A stretch of 64,000 nt of DNA. Source: Hyphococcus sp. Its GTDB lineage: Bacteria > Pseudomonadota > Alphaproteobacteria > Caulobacterales > Parvularculaceae. Where the stretch lies: the NCBI GenBank assembly GCA_021776415.1, contig JAJFFY010000007.1:153881-217880 (forward strand), read 5' to 3'. Below are positions 35,492-43,728 of the stretch, in pieces. Numbering within the stretch: position 1 is the stretch's first letter; each line of letters starts with the position of its first letter. The translations under genes and the position numbers were made by a program. A model generated the notes under the pieces. It searched no databases. It saw only the letters and a program-made list of their open reading frames with translations, and had not been told where the DNA came from.

Positions 35492-35974
35492 ATGGAAAAG
35501 CTTATGACAGGAAAAGTATCCCTACCGCTTGAGGGCGGATGTCAGTGCGGCAAGTTGCGTTATCAGATCAACCAGCCGCCATTGATGATTTATTGTTGTC
35601 ATTGCAGCAACTGCCAAAAGATTTCCGGCAGCGCGTTCGCGGTCTCAGCGACCATTATTGAACCCTCTTTCGAGTTTACGGCAGGCGAGCCACGCAAAAC
35701 CGAATGGAAATCCGATGCGGGTAATGAGCGCTTCGGCTATATCTGCGGCGACTGCGGCACGCGCATCGCCCACGGCCAGACGCCTTCGATCGGTGTTTTG
35801 AGCTTGCGCGCCGGAACCTTTGACGACACGAGCTGGGTTGAGCCTTCCGGTCATATCTGGACGAACAGCGCGCAAGGCTGGGTCAAGTTCAACGCTGACG
35901 ACATTGTCTGCGATGAGCAGCCCACAGACTACACGCCGTTTATCGAGCAGTTTAAATCGCAGGGCCTTTTTTGA
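35492..35974 (+). CDS. GFA family (DUF636) zinc-binding protein
   Basis: 160 residues with the glutathione-dependent formaldehyde-activating (GFA/Mss4-like) fold. Zinc ligands are Cys17 and Cys19 in GGCQCGKLRY, Cys35-Cys41 in YCCHCSNCQKISGSAF, and Cys pairs in GYICGDCGTRIA. Most members are of unknown function; only some act on S-hydroxymethylglutathione, and that activity is disputed. ATG at 35504 is an alternative start. It sits in the plus-strand string of genes between glyQ and glyS. Confidence 0.87.
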   Translation: MEKLMTGKVSLPLEGGCQCGKLRYQINQPPLMIYCCHCSNCQKISGSAFAVSATIIEPSFEFTAGEPRKTEWKSDAGNERFGYICGDCGTRIAHGQTPSIGVLSLRAGTFDDTSWVEPSGHIWTNSAQGWVKFNADDIVCDEQPTDYTPFIEQFKSQGLF

Positions 35975-36087
35975 GATCTGAACCGCCGAACTCCTCCGTA
36001 AACCTAGTAAATTCACCATTTTATGACGCTTTTCAAGGCGTGCGAACCAGATTAAATTCCCCCCAGCAAAACCACGGGAGGAAATTC

Positions 36088-36486
36088 ATGTTTGGATTAA
36101 AACCTGTTCCTGTTGTGTTGGCGACGCTCGCGTTCTGGATATTGGGCTATGTTTGGTACGGCGTTTTGTTTATGGATGCGTGGATGGCCGCTAGCGGCGT
36201 TACGGCTGATCAAGCTGGCGGTTTCGATGTCTATATGGCGGGCGGCATCCTCACGACGCTCTTGCAAGTAATCGGTCTCGCTTTTGTGTTGAAGTGGCGC
36301 AATGTGAGCGGCATTGGCGATGCGGTAAAGACAGCGCTTACCTTATGGCTGCTTTTCGCGTTTCCCTTCGTGATGTACGCCTATCTCTATCTGCCGGCGC
36401 ACGATCCGACGCTTTTGATGATCGACGGATCGCATCTTCTGGTTGGCTGGCTTGTCAGCGCTATTATTCTGGCAGTGATGAAATAG
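36088..36486 (+). CDS. DUF1761 family membrane protein
   Basis: 132 residues from ATG at 36088, which has a strong ribosome binding site (GGGAGGA). It has four predicted membrane helices. The WILGYVWYGVLFMDAWMAASG region near residues 17-38 and the LLVGWLVSAIILAVM end match the DUF1761 family of small inner-membrane proteins. No function is known. A longer frame from 35971 overlaps the preceding gene and lacks a start signal. A clear terminator follows, so the transcript from this gene probably ends here. Confidence 0.8.
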   Translation: MFGLKPVPVVLATLAFWILGYVWYGVLFMDAWMAASGVTADQAGGFDVYMAGGILTTLLQVIGLAFVLKWRNVSGIGDAVKTALTLWLLFAFPFVMYAYLYLPAHDPTLLMIDGSHLLVGWLVSAIILAVMK

Positions 36487-36510
36487 CGCCAGACTTACTA
36501 TATAAGGTAA

Positions 36511-36537
36511 AAGGGCGGCGTTTCGCGCCGCCCTTTT
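36511..36537 (+). terminator. Rho-independent terminator after DUF1761 gene
   Basis: GGGCGGCG (36513-36520), loop TTTCG, CGCCGCCC (36526-36533), then TTTT; two flanking A:T pairs extend the stem. It divides the glyQ-glyS string into at least two transcripts. Confidence 0.82.
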
Positions 36538-36556
36538 GTTGTGAAAGAGGAAATCA

Positions 36557-37021
36557 ATGAGCTGGACCGTTTATCTTTCGGGCGAAATCCATTCCGACTG
36601 GCGCGAGGAAATCGCCGCTGGCGTCAAAGCCGCAGACCTACCGGTGCAACTATCGGAGCCAGTGACCCAGCATGAAGCGTCTGATGATTGCGGTGTCGCC
36701 ATTTTGGGGCCGGAAGTCGACAAGTTTTGGCACGATAATAAAGGCGCAAAAATCAACGCCATCCGCACCGGCACGCTGATCGGCCGCGCCGATATTGTCG
36801 TCGTGCGATTTGGCGAGAAATATAAGCAATGGAACGCCGCCTTTGATGCGGGCCAGGCGGCGGCGCTTGGCAAACCGCTGATCGTGATGCACGGGCCCGA
36901 TCATCAGCACGCCTTGAAAGAAGTCGACGCCGCAGCGCTCGCCGTCACCGAAACGCCGGCGCAGGTGGTCGACATTTTAAAATATGTGATCGAAGGCAAG
37001 CTGGCGGGTTACACGGAGTAG
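36557..37021 (+). CDS. YtoQ family protein
   Basis: 154 residues. The sequence starts WTVYLSGEIHSDWREEI and contains ILGPEVDKFWHDNKGAKINAIRT and GRADIVVVRFGEKYKQWNAAFDAGQAAALGKPL, which match the YtoQ family of small nucleoside 2-deoxyribosyltransferase-like proteins. Function is not established; the fold suggests binding of a nucleoside or nucleotide. It starts 20 bases after the terminator and is five bases before mtgA, so those two are likely co-transcribed. Confidence 0.85.
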   Translation: MSWTVYLSGEIHSDWREEIAAGVKAADLPVQLSEPVTQHEASDDCGVAILGPEVDKFWHDNKGAKINAIRTGTLIGRADIVVVRFGEKYKQWNAAFDAGQAAALGKPLIVMHGPDHQHALKEVDAAALAVTETPAQVVDILKYVIEGKLAGYTE

Positions 37022-37026
37022 GGGCG

Positions 37027-37776
37027 ATGGCCAGAAAATCACTCAATAAGGCGCAGGCGAAGATGCGCAAAAGCAGCGCCCTTGACCGCTTGACGCGGAT
37101 CTTGCGGGTGATCGCATGGTCGTTTGTTCTGCTCATTGTCGGATCGATCGCCTGGGCTGCCGCCTATCGGTTTGAGCCGCCGCCGGGCACCTTGTTGATG
37201 GTCGAGCGTAGTTTTTCCGGCCAGGAGATCACGCATTCCTGGATGCCGCTCGATAAAATTTCACCGTATCTTGTGACGGCTGTGATCGCGGCGGAGGACA
37301 CGCGTTTTTGTCTTCATAACGGTATTGATTTTGAGGCGATTGACGAGGCGTTTGAGGATGCGGAAAACGGCAAGCGCCTGCGCGGCGCCTCGACGATTTC
37401 ACAACAGACCGCAAAGAATGCATTTTTGTGGTCGCATCGCGGCTGGGTGCGCAAGAGCGCCGAAGCATGGATGACGCTGGTGATCGAAACCATATGGCCG
37501 AAGCGGCGGATCATGGAAGTCTATCTCAATATAGCCGAATGGGGCGACGGGCTTTTCGGGGCCGAGGCGGCGGCGCAGAAACGTTTCGGAAAAAGCGCCC
37601 GAAACCTGACGCCGGGCGAAGCCGCCCTGCTTGCCGCAGTCCTTCCGAACCCGCATAAATGGCGCGTTGATCCGCCGGGGCCTTATGTCAAAAAGCGTAC
37701 GCGCATGCTGCGTGGGCGGATGGGGCAGGTGCGGCGCGATGATTTGGCCGGGTGTGTTTTTCCTGACAAGAAATAG
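37027..37776 (+). CDS. mtgA: Monofunctional peptidoglycan glycosyltransferase
   Basis: 249 residues. A cytoplasmic basic tail and one membrane helix (about residues 26-46) precede a GT51 transglycosylase domain. The catalytic Glu90 lies in AVIAAEDTRF, followed by RGASTISQQTAKNAFLW (about residues 121-137) and the VYLNIAEWG and RFGKSARNLTPGEAALLAAVLPNP motifs. It polymerises lipid II into glycan strands at the outer face of the inner membrane and has no transpeptidase domain. Length and motif order are normal for MtgA. Confidence 0.95.
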   Translation: MARKSLNKAQAKMRKSSALDRLTRILRVIAWSFVLLIVGSIAWAAAYRFEPPPGTLLMVERSFSGQEITHSWMPLDKISPYLVTAVIAAEDTRFCLHNGIDFEAIDEAFEDAENGKRLRGASTISQQTAKNAFLWSHRGWVRKSAEAWMTLVIETIWPKRRIMEVYLNIAEWGDGLFGAEAAAQKRFGKSARNLTPGEAALLAAVLPNPHKWRVDPPGPYVKKRTRMLRGRMGQVRRDDLAGCVFPDKK

Positions 37777-37785
37777 GAGAGTGAG

Positions 37786-38109
37786 ATGGGTGTGATGGTG
37801 ATTGCGTGTTATCGGCCGAAGCCGGATTGCGAAGACGACCTTCTCGAGCTTATGAAAACCCATCTGCCGACCCTGCGCGCCGAAGGGCTGGTGGGTGAGG
37901 GGCCGAGCCTTTGTGGGCGTGCGAGCGATGGGACAATCGTCGAGATTTTTACCTGGAAAACACAAGCGGCAATAGACAAGGCGCACGAAAACCCTGTTGT
38001 GGCCGAGATGTGGGGGCAATACGCAAAAGTCTGTGACTTTATTCCGGTCGGCGCTATAGATGAAGCCAAGCAGCTTTTCTCGCCGCTTACACCGATTGAG
38101 CTGAATTAA
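37786..38109 (+). CDS. ABM-like (antibiotic biosynthesis monooxygenase fold) protein
   Basis: 107 residues forming one ferredoxin-like alpha/beta domain: MVIACYRPKPDCEDDLLELMKTHLPTLRAEGL, then VEIFTWKTQAAIDKAHENPVVAEMWGQY, the usual second half of ABM-type domains. Such proteins may be cofactor-free monooxygenases or small isomerases. No substrate can be assigned. It lies nine bases after mtgA and ten before the CDGSH gene, in a tightly packed operon-like run. Confidence 0.72.
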   Translation: MGVMVIACYRPKPDCEDDLLELMKTHLPTLRAEGLVGEGPSLCGRASDGTIVEIFTWKTQAAIDKAHENPVVAEMWGQYAKVCDFIPVGAIDEAKQLFSPLTPIELN

Positions 38110-38119
38110 GGCGCATGAA

Positions 38120-38359
38120 ATGACCGATTCCGTTATCGCGCAAAAATCTCCTCTGCCTGTCAATGTTGAAGCCGGTATGCCTTACTTCTGGTGCGCTTGC
38201 GGGCGGTCCGCGGCGCAGCCATTTTGTGATGGCTCTCATTCTGGAACAGATATCACGCCGATAAAATGGACGGCGCCGGAAACTAAACGGGTGTTCTTTT
38301 GCGGCTGTAAGCAAACCGCCGGCGCACCGCTTTGCGATGGCAGCCATAACGATCTTTAA
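38120..38359 (+). CDS. Double CDGSH iron-sulfur domain protein
   Basis: 79 residues with two CDGSH motifs. The first is CACGRSAAQPFCDGSH (Cys25, Cys27, Cys36, His40) and the second CGCKQTAGAPLCDGSH (Cys61, Cys63, Cys72, His76). Each three-Cys-one-His set should hold a [2Fe-2S] cluster, as in the mitoNEET superfamily. The protein is soluble, with no membrane anchor. A role in electron transfer or iron-sulfur handling is likely from family knowledge. All ligands are present in both copies. Confidence 0.92.
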   Translation: MTDSVIAQKSPLPVNVEAGMPYFWCACGRSAAQPFCDGSHSGTDITPIKWTAPETKRVFFCGCKQTAGAPLCDGSHNDL

Positions 38360-38429
38360 CGATGCGAAGGTCATTGTCTCAATTGCGGCTTCCGTCGCAG
38401 CCCTTTTTATGTTGCGAAAATAGGCGCCC

Positions 38430-38879
38430 ATGACCCGAACCACATCAACACGCCACACCGATATTTTGAACGGCTATAAGGCCGGGCACTCGCACTTCAA
38501 TCATTGGGCGGAGGAAAAGCTTGGCGCGCTTGCTCTCACCGATTGGGCGTGGGGCGAGATAAAAATGCGCTGGGATATTGACGATCGTTTCGTCATGCCC
38601 GACGGGGTGATGTTTGGCGGGCATATCGCCTCGGTCGCCGATCACGTTGCCGGGCTGACGGCGATGACGGTGCTGACGGGTGATAAAGAGCGCTTCCGCA
38701 CCTCGCGCCTCGAGACCAATTTTTTCCGCCCGTTAACGATGCCGCTAGCGATGATTGAGGGCCGCATCACCAATGCGGCAAAAACGCTGATCCATGTCGA
38801 GGCGGATTTTTATAACGCCGATAAAAAGCTTGCCGTGCGCGTCAATGCCGTGCAAGTGCGGCGGATGACCGGCGCGTAA
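38430..38879 (+). CDS. PaaI-type thioesterase
   Basis: 149 residues with a hot-dog domain. The motif VMFGGHIASVADHVAGLTAMTVL (about residues 70-92) carries the catalytic-type Asp of PaaI-like acyl-CoA thioesterases, followed by the LETNFFRPLTMPLAMIEGRI and AVRVNAVQVRRM strands. It hydrolyses an acyl-CoA in the cytoplasm; the substrate is not known. It is the second 4HBT-superfamily gene in the window, but its motif places it in a different branch from the one at 5736-6179. Confidence 0.85.
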   Translation: MTRTTSTRHTDILNGYKAGHSHFNHWAEEKLGALALTDWAWGEIKMRWDIDDRFVMPDGVMFGGHIASVADHVAGLTAMTVLTGDKERFRTSRLETNFFRPLTMPLAMIEGRITNAAKTLIHVEADFYNADKKLAVRVNAVQVRRMTGA

Positions 38880-38893
38880 CAGAGGTTCTTATT

Positions 38894-39658
38894 GTGACGA
38901 ATTCGTTGAAACAGTTGGTGAAGGCCACAACCGTAAAGCTCGGCATATATCCGCATGCCAGACATATTTATAGGCGAGTGCACCCAACCGTGCGGAGTGA
39001 TGCAGCGGCGGCGAAGAAATTTTATTCAACAATAATAACACCTGGTTTGTTAGTCTTCGACATCGGCGCCAATCTTGGTCAAATGGCGGAAATATTTCTG
39101 GAGCTTGGGGCGCGGGTTGTTGCACTTGAACCCAACACATTATGTGCGCCGACCCTCGCATTTGAATTTCACGGAAACCCTGACATGACGTTGGTAAAAG
39201 AAGCTGTCGGCGCCGAAAAGGGGGTTGCGAAATTACAGTTTGCCGGAACAGCATCTACCGCAAGCTTGCGGTCGGATTGGAAATGGCTGGCCATGAACGG
39301 CGCAGACCAAGTTGAAAGCTGCACAGTGCCGGTAACAACACTTGATGCTTTAGTTGCGCGTTATGGCGCGCCGGACTATTGCAAGATTGATGTTGAGGGA
39401 TTTGAGCTGGAGTGCCTGCGCGGCTTGTCTCAAGCATTGCCATTATTATCGTTTGAATACCATATTGATGAAATCGATGTTCTTGGCTCTTGTCTGGATC
39501 GCTTGAGCGAGCATGGTCCAATAGAAGTCAATGTTACAAATATGAACCATGATGGGTTTTTATTTTCTGACTGGCTTGCGGCTGACGAAATCCTGGAAAA
39601 GGCGCGCGCGTCACAAATACTCGACGTCGGCGATGTATTTGTGCGCCCTCGCGCCTGA
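38894..39658 (+). CDS. FkbM family methyltransferase
   Basis: 254 residues from GTG at 38894, with AGAGG eight bases upstream. The SAM-binding region is VFDIGANLGQMAEIFLELGARVVALEPN (about residues 53-80), with the FkbM-typical KIDVEGFELECLRG motif near residue 165. FkbM enzymes O-methylate sugars or polyketides, often in surface-polysaccharide loci. It is AT-richer than its neighbours and may be a transferred gene. It immediately precedes glyS and the TPR-sulfotransferase, so it may serve a glycan-modifying role with the latter. That is inference. Confidence 0.88.
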   Translation: MTNSLKQLVKATTVKLGIYPHARHIYRRVHPTVRSDAAAAKKFYSTIITPGLLVFDIGANLGQMAEIFLELGARVVALEPNTLCAPTLAFEFHGNPDMTLVKEAVGAEKGVAKLQFAGTASTASLRSDWKWLAMNGADQVESCTVPVTTLDALVARYGAPDYCKIDVEGFELECLRGLSQALPLLSFEYHIDEIDVLGSCLDRLSEHGPIEVNVTNMNHDGFLFSDWLAADEILEKARASQILDVGDVFVRPRA

Positions 39659-39697
39659 TCCATTGCCGAACTCTGCAAGCCCGTTTAGAACCCGCCC

Positions 39698-41908
39698 ATG
39701 CCTGAACTCCTGATTGAATTATTCTCCGAAGAAATCCCTGCGCGCATGCAATTGCGCGGCGCGGCGACGCTTGAGCGCGCCGTTAACAAGGCGCTGCTGG
39801 ACGCAGGGTTAATGCCGGAGGGGGTGAAGGCCTTTGCCGGGGCGCGGCGGCTGTCGCTGGTCGCCACCGGGCTGCCGGCGCGCCAGCCGGACCGGCGCGA
39901 AGAGAAAAAGGGCCCCCGCGTCGGGGCTCCAGATAAGGCCGTGGAGGGGTTTTTGAAGTCGGCGGGGCTTTCCTCGCTGGACCAGTGTGAGCGCCGGGAG
40001 GACAAGAAGGGCGAGTTTTATGTCGCCGTGATCGATCAGGAGGGCCGTGATACGGCCGGGCTGGTCGCCGCGTTCATGCCAGACATCATCGCTAAATTTT
40101 CCTGGCCGAAATCCATGCGCTGGGGTGATGGCGACCTTAAATGGGTGCGGCCGCTGCATCGGGTTTTGTGCGTGTTTGATGGGGAGGTGGTCGAATTCAA
40201 TATCGATGCGCTCGCCGCAAGCGACAAAACCGAAGGTCACCGGTTTATGGCGCCGGACGAAATTCAAACCCGCAGCTTTGACGATTACGCGGCGAAACTG
40301 CGCGCGGCGAAAGTTATTCTCGACACGGAAGAGTGCAAGGAAATCATCGCGCGTGATGCGACGACTTTGTGTCAGGCGCAAGGGCTGGAACTGGTCGAGG
40401 ACGCCGGCCTGCTGAACGAGGCCGCCGGGCTTTCCGAATGGCCAACGGCGATGATTGGCGCGTTCGATGAAAAATTTCTGGCGCTGCCTGATGAGGTTCT
40501 GACGGCGTCGATGCGCGGACACCAGAAATATTTCTCCGTGCGCGACCCGAAGACTGGGGGCCTCGCTAACCGCTTCGTTTGTGTCGCCAATATCGAAGCG
40601 CCCGCCAATTCGCCACAAGATTGGGGCGCGGCGATGCGCGAAGGCTATGAGCGGGTGCTGACCGCGCGGCTTTCCGATGCCTGGTATCTCTATAATCAGG
40701 ACCGCAAAACCAGCCTCGAAGACCGGATAAAAGACCTCGACAAGGTGACGTTCTTCGAAGGCCTCGGATCGGTCGGCGACAAGGCGAGGCGGGTGGCCGC
40801 GCTAGCCAAAGAGATCGCGCCAGCGGTCGGCGCCGACCCCGAGATGGCGGCGCGCGCAGCCGGTCTCGCCAAGGCCGATCTGGTCACCGGCATGGTCAAA
40901 GAGTTCCCTGAACTTCAAGGGGTTATGGGGCGTTATTACGCGCTCGAAGAAGGTGAATCCGCCGACATCGCCGACGCCATCCGCGACCATTACAAGCCTG
41001 CGGGCGCAGAGGACGTGGTCCCTGTCGCGCCGGTCTCCGTCGCCGTGGCGCTGGCCGACAAAATCGACACGCTGACGGCATTTTGGGCGATTGATAAAAA
41101 GACAACCGGATCGAGCGATCCGTTCGCTTTGAGGCGAGCTGCTTTGGGTGTGATTAAACTTATTTTGACGAATGATGTGCGTCTAAGTCTGACATGGATA
41201 GCTGAATCAGCAATTCGGTACATCGCATTGCATGGTGGTGAACTAAAAGGTGCTGAAGAATTTAGACGGACACACAAAGAGTCAAAGCAGCGCCATCCCG
41301 AAAAGCGGGATGGAAAAATTAAACTTGCTTTGCAAAAGGACCATTTAAATTCTTATGCTAGTTTACCGGATGTGCTTTTTGATTTTGTTCTTGACCGGCT
41401 AGAGGTTTATATTCGTGACATTGGCCATCAGTATGATGTTTACAATGCGGTAAAGAAACTTGAAGATAGAGATTGGTTGATAATCGATGACATTGTATTG
41501 ATTGTGAACAGACTCACCGCACTCGAAGCCTTTCTCAAAACCGATGACGGAGCCAATCTCGCGGCGGCTTATAAGCGGGCGGTGAATATTTTGAAGGCTG
41601 AGGAAAAGAAGGGCGCATTACCGGATGCGTTGGTTGTTGATGCGGGGCGCTTCGCCGCGCCGCAGGAGAAATCTTTCTTCGCCGCGCTGTGCGATGCTGA
41701 GGCGAAGGTCGAAAAAGCCGTTGGGTCAGAAGACTTCGAGGCGGCGATGACGGCGCTGGCCGCTTTGCGCGCGCCGGTTGACCATTTCTTCGATAAAGTC
41801 ACGGTTAACGCTGATGATGCGGCCTTGCGCGCCAACCGTCTGGCGCTGCTCGCGCGGCTGCGCGCCGCAACCGCCCAAGTCGCCGATTTCTCCAGGCTCG
41901 AGGGATGA
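39698..41908 (+). CDS. glyS: Glycyl-tRNA synthetase, beta subunit
   Basis: 736 residues. The N-terminal ELLIELFSEEIPARMQ and VGPP-like GPRVGAP, the HRFMAPDEI region, the central SMRGHQKYFSV and WYLYNQDRK motifs, and the C-terminal anticodon-binding FFDKVTVNADD segment are all typical. The length is about 35-45 residues above most alphaproteobacterial GlyS from memory. The excess lies in residues of about 500-550, inside a segment (about 41128-41515) that is sharply AT-richer than the rest and includes a perfect palindrome. The reading frame is intact, so the protein is probably functional. It overlaps the next gene by four bases. Confidence 0.94.
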   Translation: MPELLIELFSEEIPARMQLRGAATLERAVNKALLDAGLMPEGVKAFAGARRLSLVATGLPARQPDRREEKKGPRVGAPDKAVEGFLKSAGLSSLDQCERREDKKGEFYVAVIDQEGRDTAGLVAAFMPDIIAKFSWPKSMRWGDGDLKWVRPLHRVLCVFDGEVVEFNIDALAASDKTEGHRFMAPDEIQTRSFDDYAAKLRAAKVILDTEECKEIIARDATTLCQAQGLELVEDAGLLNEAAGLSEWPTAMIGAFDEKFLALPDEVLTASMRGHQKYFSVRDPKTGGLANRFVCVANIEAPANSPQDWGAAMREGYERVLTARLSDAWYLYNQDRKTSLEDRIKDLDKVTFFEGLGSVGDKARRVAALAKEIAPAVGADPEMAARAAGLAKADLVTGMVKEFPELQGVMGRYYALEEGESADIADAIRDHYKPAGAEDVVPVAPVSVAVALADKIDTLTAFWAIDKKTTGSSDPFALRRAALGVIKLILTNDVRLSLTWIAESAIRYIALHGGELKGAEEFRRTHKESKQRHPEKRDGKIKLALQKDHLNSYASLPDVLFDFVLDRLEVYIRDIGHQYDVYNAVKKLEDRDWLIIDDIVLIVNRLTALEAFLKTDDGANLAAAYKRAVNILKAEEKKGALPDALVVDAGRFAAPQEKSFFAALCDAEAKVEKAVGSEDFEAAMTALAALRAPVDHFFDKVTVNADDAALRANRLALLARLRAATAQVADFSRLEG
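41293..41313. repeat. Palindrome inside glyS
   Basis: CCATCCCG (41293-41300), loop AAAAG, CGGGATGG (41306-41313): a perfect eight-base stem in the coding sequence, encoding part of an insertion (RHPEKRDGK) not usual in GlyS. It resembles the ATCCCGGC-GAAA-GCCGGGAT repeat at 62710. Confidence 0.7.
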
Positions 41909-43527
41909 CCCTTGACCCAAACGATCCACGCCTGCGCGCGGCGGTGGAAGCTGATAATCGGGGCGATATCAACCAGGAGGCGGCGCTTCTTGAGCCGTTG
42001 CTGGCGGACTATCCGGACGACTTGAACTTGCTCCAGCGGTTCGGTGCGATTGAAGCCAGGAGAGGCAAGATCGACGCAGCGATCACGCATCTCGAACGCG
42101 CCCGGACGATCGAGCCGGAAAACATCCGCGTATTGGTTATGCTCGGGCTGCTCTACAAACAAACCGGCAAGCGTGACGAAGCCAAACAGCGCTTTGAAAA
42201 CCTGCTCGCACTCGACCCCAGGATGGTCGAGGCGCTTGCCAATCTCGCCGATATTCATCACGCGAATGGCGATGTTGATGCGGCGAGAGAGTGTTGCGAA
42301 AAAGCCATCGCCATCAAGCCCGATAATGTCAATATGCTTGCCAAGCTCGCCAATCTTCATGAGCGCGGCAACCGCATGGAAGAGGCGCAAGAGGTTGCGC
42401 GGCGCGCCCTGGCAATTGCGCCGGGCCATGTGCAAGCGAATATTACCCTCGCGACCGTCGAGCTACGGATGGGCAGAGCGCAACAAGCCATCGAACAGTT
42501 GGAACGCCTGCTTCAGACGCCGCAGCTACCCCCATTAGAAACCTCTACGGTGGAGTACCTGATCGGTCAGGCGCGCAACAAAATGGGCGAATACGACGAA
42601 GCGTTCGTTGCCTATGAGGCCGCAAAAACCAAGCTCCATCGTCTCTACGAAGGATCGGTTGCCAAGACATCGTCCGTCCTGATGCCAGAATTTTTGCACA
42701 AACTTCAGGCTTTTTTTGCGGCTGAGGACATATCTACATGGACAAAACCTAAGCAGATGGAAGAGCCGGCCCCGGTGTTTTTCTTGGGCTTCCCCCGTTC
42801 CGGTACGACGCTGTTGGATCAAATCCTTAAAGCGCACAGCAAGGTGGTGAGCCTTGAAGAGAGGGAGAACCTGATCGACATTCGTAACGAGGTGCTCCTG
42901 CCGGAAGGCGCGCTTGAAAAATTGCGGATGATGAAAGACGACGAGATTAATCGTCATCGCAAGAGCTATTGGTCGCGGGTTCGCAAAGAGCTCGTGATTA
43001 AAAATGCTAACAGCGTTATCATCGACAAAATGCCGCTAAATACGACCCTTCTTGGCCTGATCTATCGTCTGTTCCCGGAGGCAAAAATCATATTCGCATT
43101 GCGCGATCCGCGAGATGTGGTGTTGAGCTGCTTCCAACAACGCTTTGGTATAAACGCGGCGATGTTTCAGTTTCTCAAACTCGAAAGTGCGGCGGCGTAT
43201 TACGATCAAGTGATGTCGCTCGGTGAAATCTGCCGTACGCGTATGGCGCTAAACCTTCATGTCGTCCGGTATGAGGATGTGGTCGGCGACATGCAAAAAA
43301 CGGTTTCGGATCTGTTGGCTTTCTTGGAACTTGAATGGGAAGACGGGATTTTGGGCTATCGGGGGCAAGCCCGTGAGCGCTGGATTACCACGCCTAGCGC
43401 CGAACAGGTCATCGAGCCGATTTATTCGTCATCAATAGGAAAATGGCGCAATTACCAGCATCACATGGAGCCGATCCTTCCCGTGCTTGAGCCTTGGGTG
43501 AAAAAATACGGGTATGACGCGTCATAA
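41905..43527 (+). CDS. TPR-repeat sulfotransferase family protein
   Basis: 540 residues. Residues of about 5-225 hold five to six tetratricopeptide repeats (for example ALANLADIHHANGDVDAARECCEKAIAIKP). From about residue 288 a sulfotransferase domain begins with the PAPS 5'-phosphosulfate loop FLGFPRSGTTLLDQIL, later IFALRDPRDVVLSCF (the 3'-phosphate-binding region) and the RYEDVV motif. Fused TPR-sulfotransferases are common in alphaproteobacteria; the acceptor may be a protein or glycan. The start overlaps the glyS stop (ATGA), so it is translated from the glyS message. Confidence 0.88.
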   Translation: MTLDPNDPRLRAAVEADNRGDINQEAALLEPLLADYPDDLNLLQRFGAIEARRGKIDAAITHLERARTIEPENIRVLVMLGLLYKQTGKRDEAKQRFENLLALDPRMVEALANLADIHHANGDVDAARECCEKAIAIKPDNVNMLAKLANLHERGNRMEEAQEVARRALAIAPGHVQANITLATVELRMGRAQQAIEQLERLLQTPQLPPLETSTVEYLIGQARNKMGEYDEAFVAYEAAKTKLHRLYEGSVAKTSSVLMPEFLHKLQAFFAAEDISTWTKPKQMEEPAPVFFLGFPRSGTTLLDQILKAHSKVVSLEERENLIDIRNEVLLPEGALEKLRMMKDDEINRHRKSYWSRVRKELVIKNANSVIIDKMPLNTTLLGLIYRLFPEAKIIFALRDPRDVVLSCFQQRFGINAAMFQFLKLESAAAYYDQVMSLGEICRTRMALNLHVVRYEDVVGDMQKTVSDLLAFLELEWEDGILGYRGQARERWITTPSAEQVIEPIYSSSIGKWRNYQHHMEPILPVLEPWVKKYGYDAS

Positions 43528-43573
43528 ACATGCCCGTGAGATATTCGGCATAAAGCCGAGAAGTGGTCAGCGC

Positions 43574-43725
43574 TTACAGCGCCGGGCGAAAAAGTGGGAA
43601 CCGGTTTTTCGCCCCCCGACCGCGTAGGCGGTCAGGTTAATATCTGCGCGCCTTCGCGTACGGGCCGGCGCGCAACAGAAAATCTAGATCACCGGGCGAT
43701 TCCTGTTAATCGCCCGGTGATCTAG
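43574..43725 (-). repeat. Composite palindromic repeat, copy 4 (inverted)
   Basis: The full element in reverse orientation: AGCGCCGGGCG, AAAAAGTGGGAACCGGTTTTT, GACCGC-N6-GCGGTC (43618-43633), the TATCTGCGCGCC block, GGCGCGC, CAACAGAAAAT, then the 42-base end hairpin CTAGATCACCGGGCGATT (43684-43701) against AATCGCCCGGTGATCTAG (43708-43725). The hairpin arm sequence differs from copy 3 in its outer part, but both arms changed together, so pairing is kept. Confidence 0.88.
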
Positions 43726-43728
43726 TAT

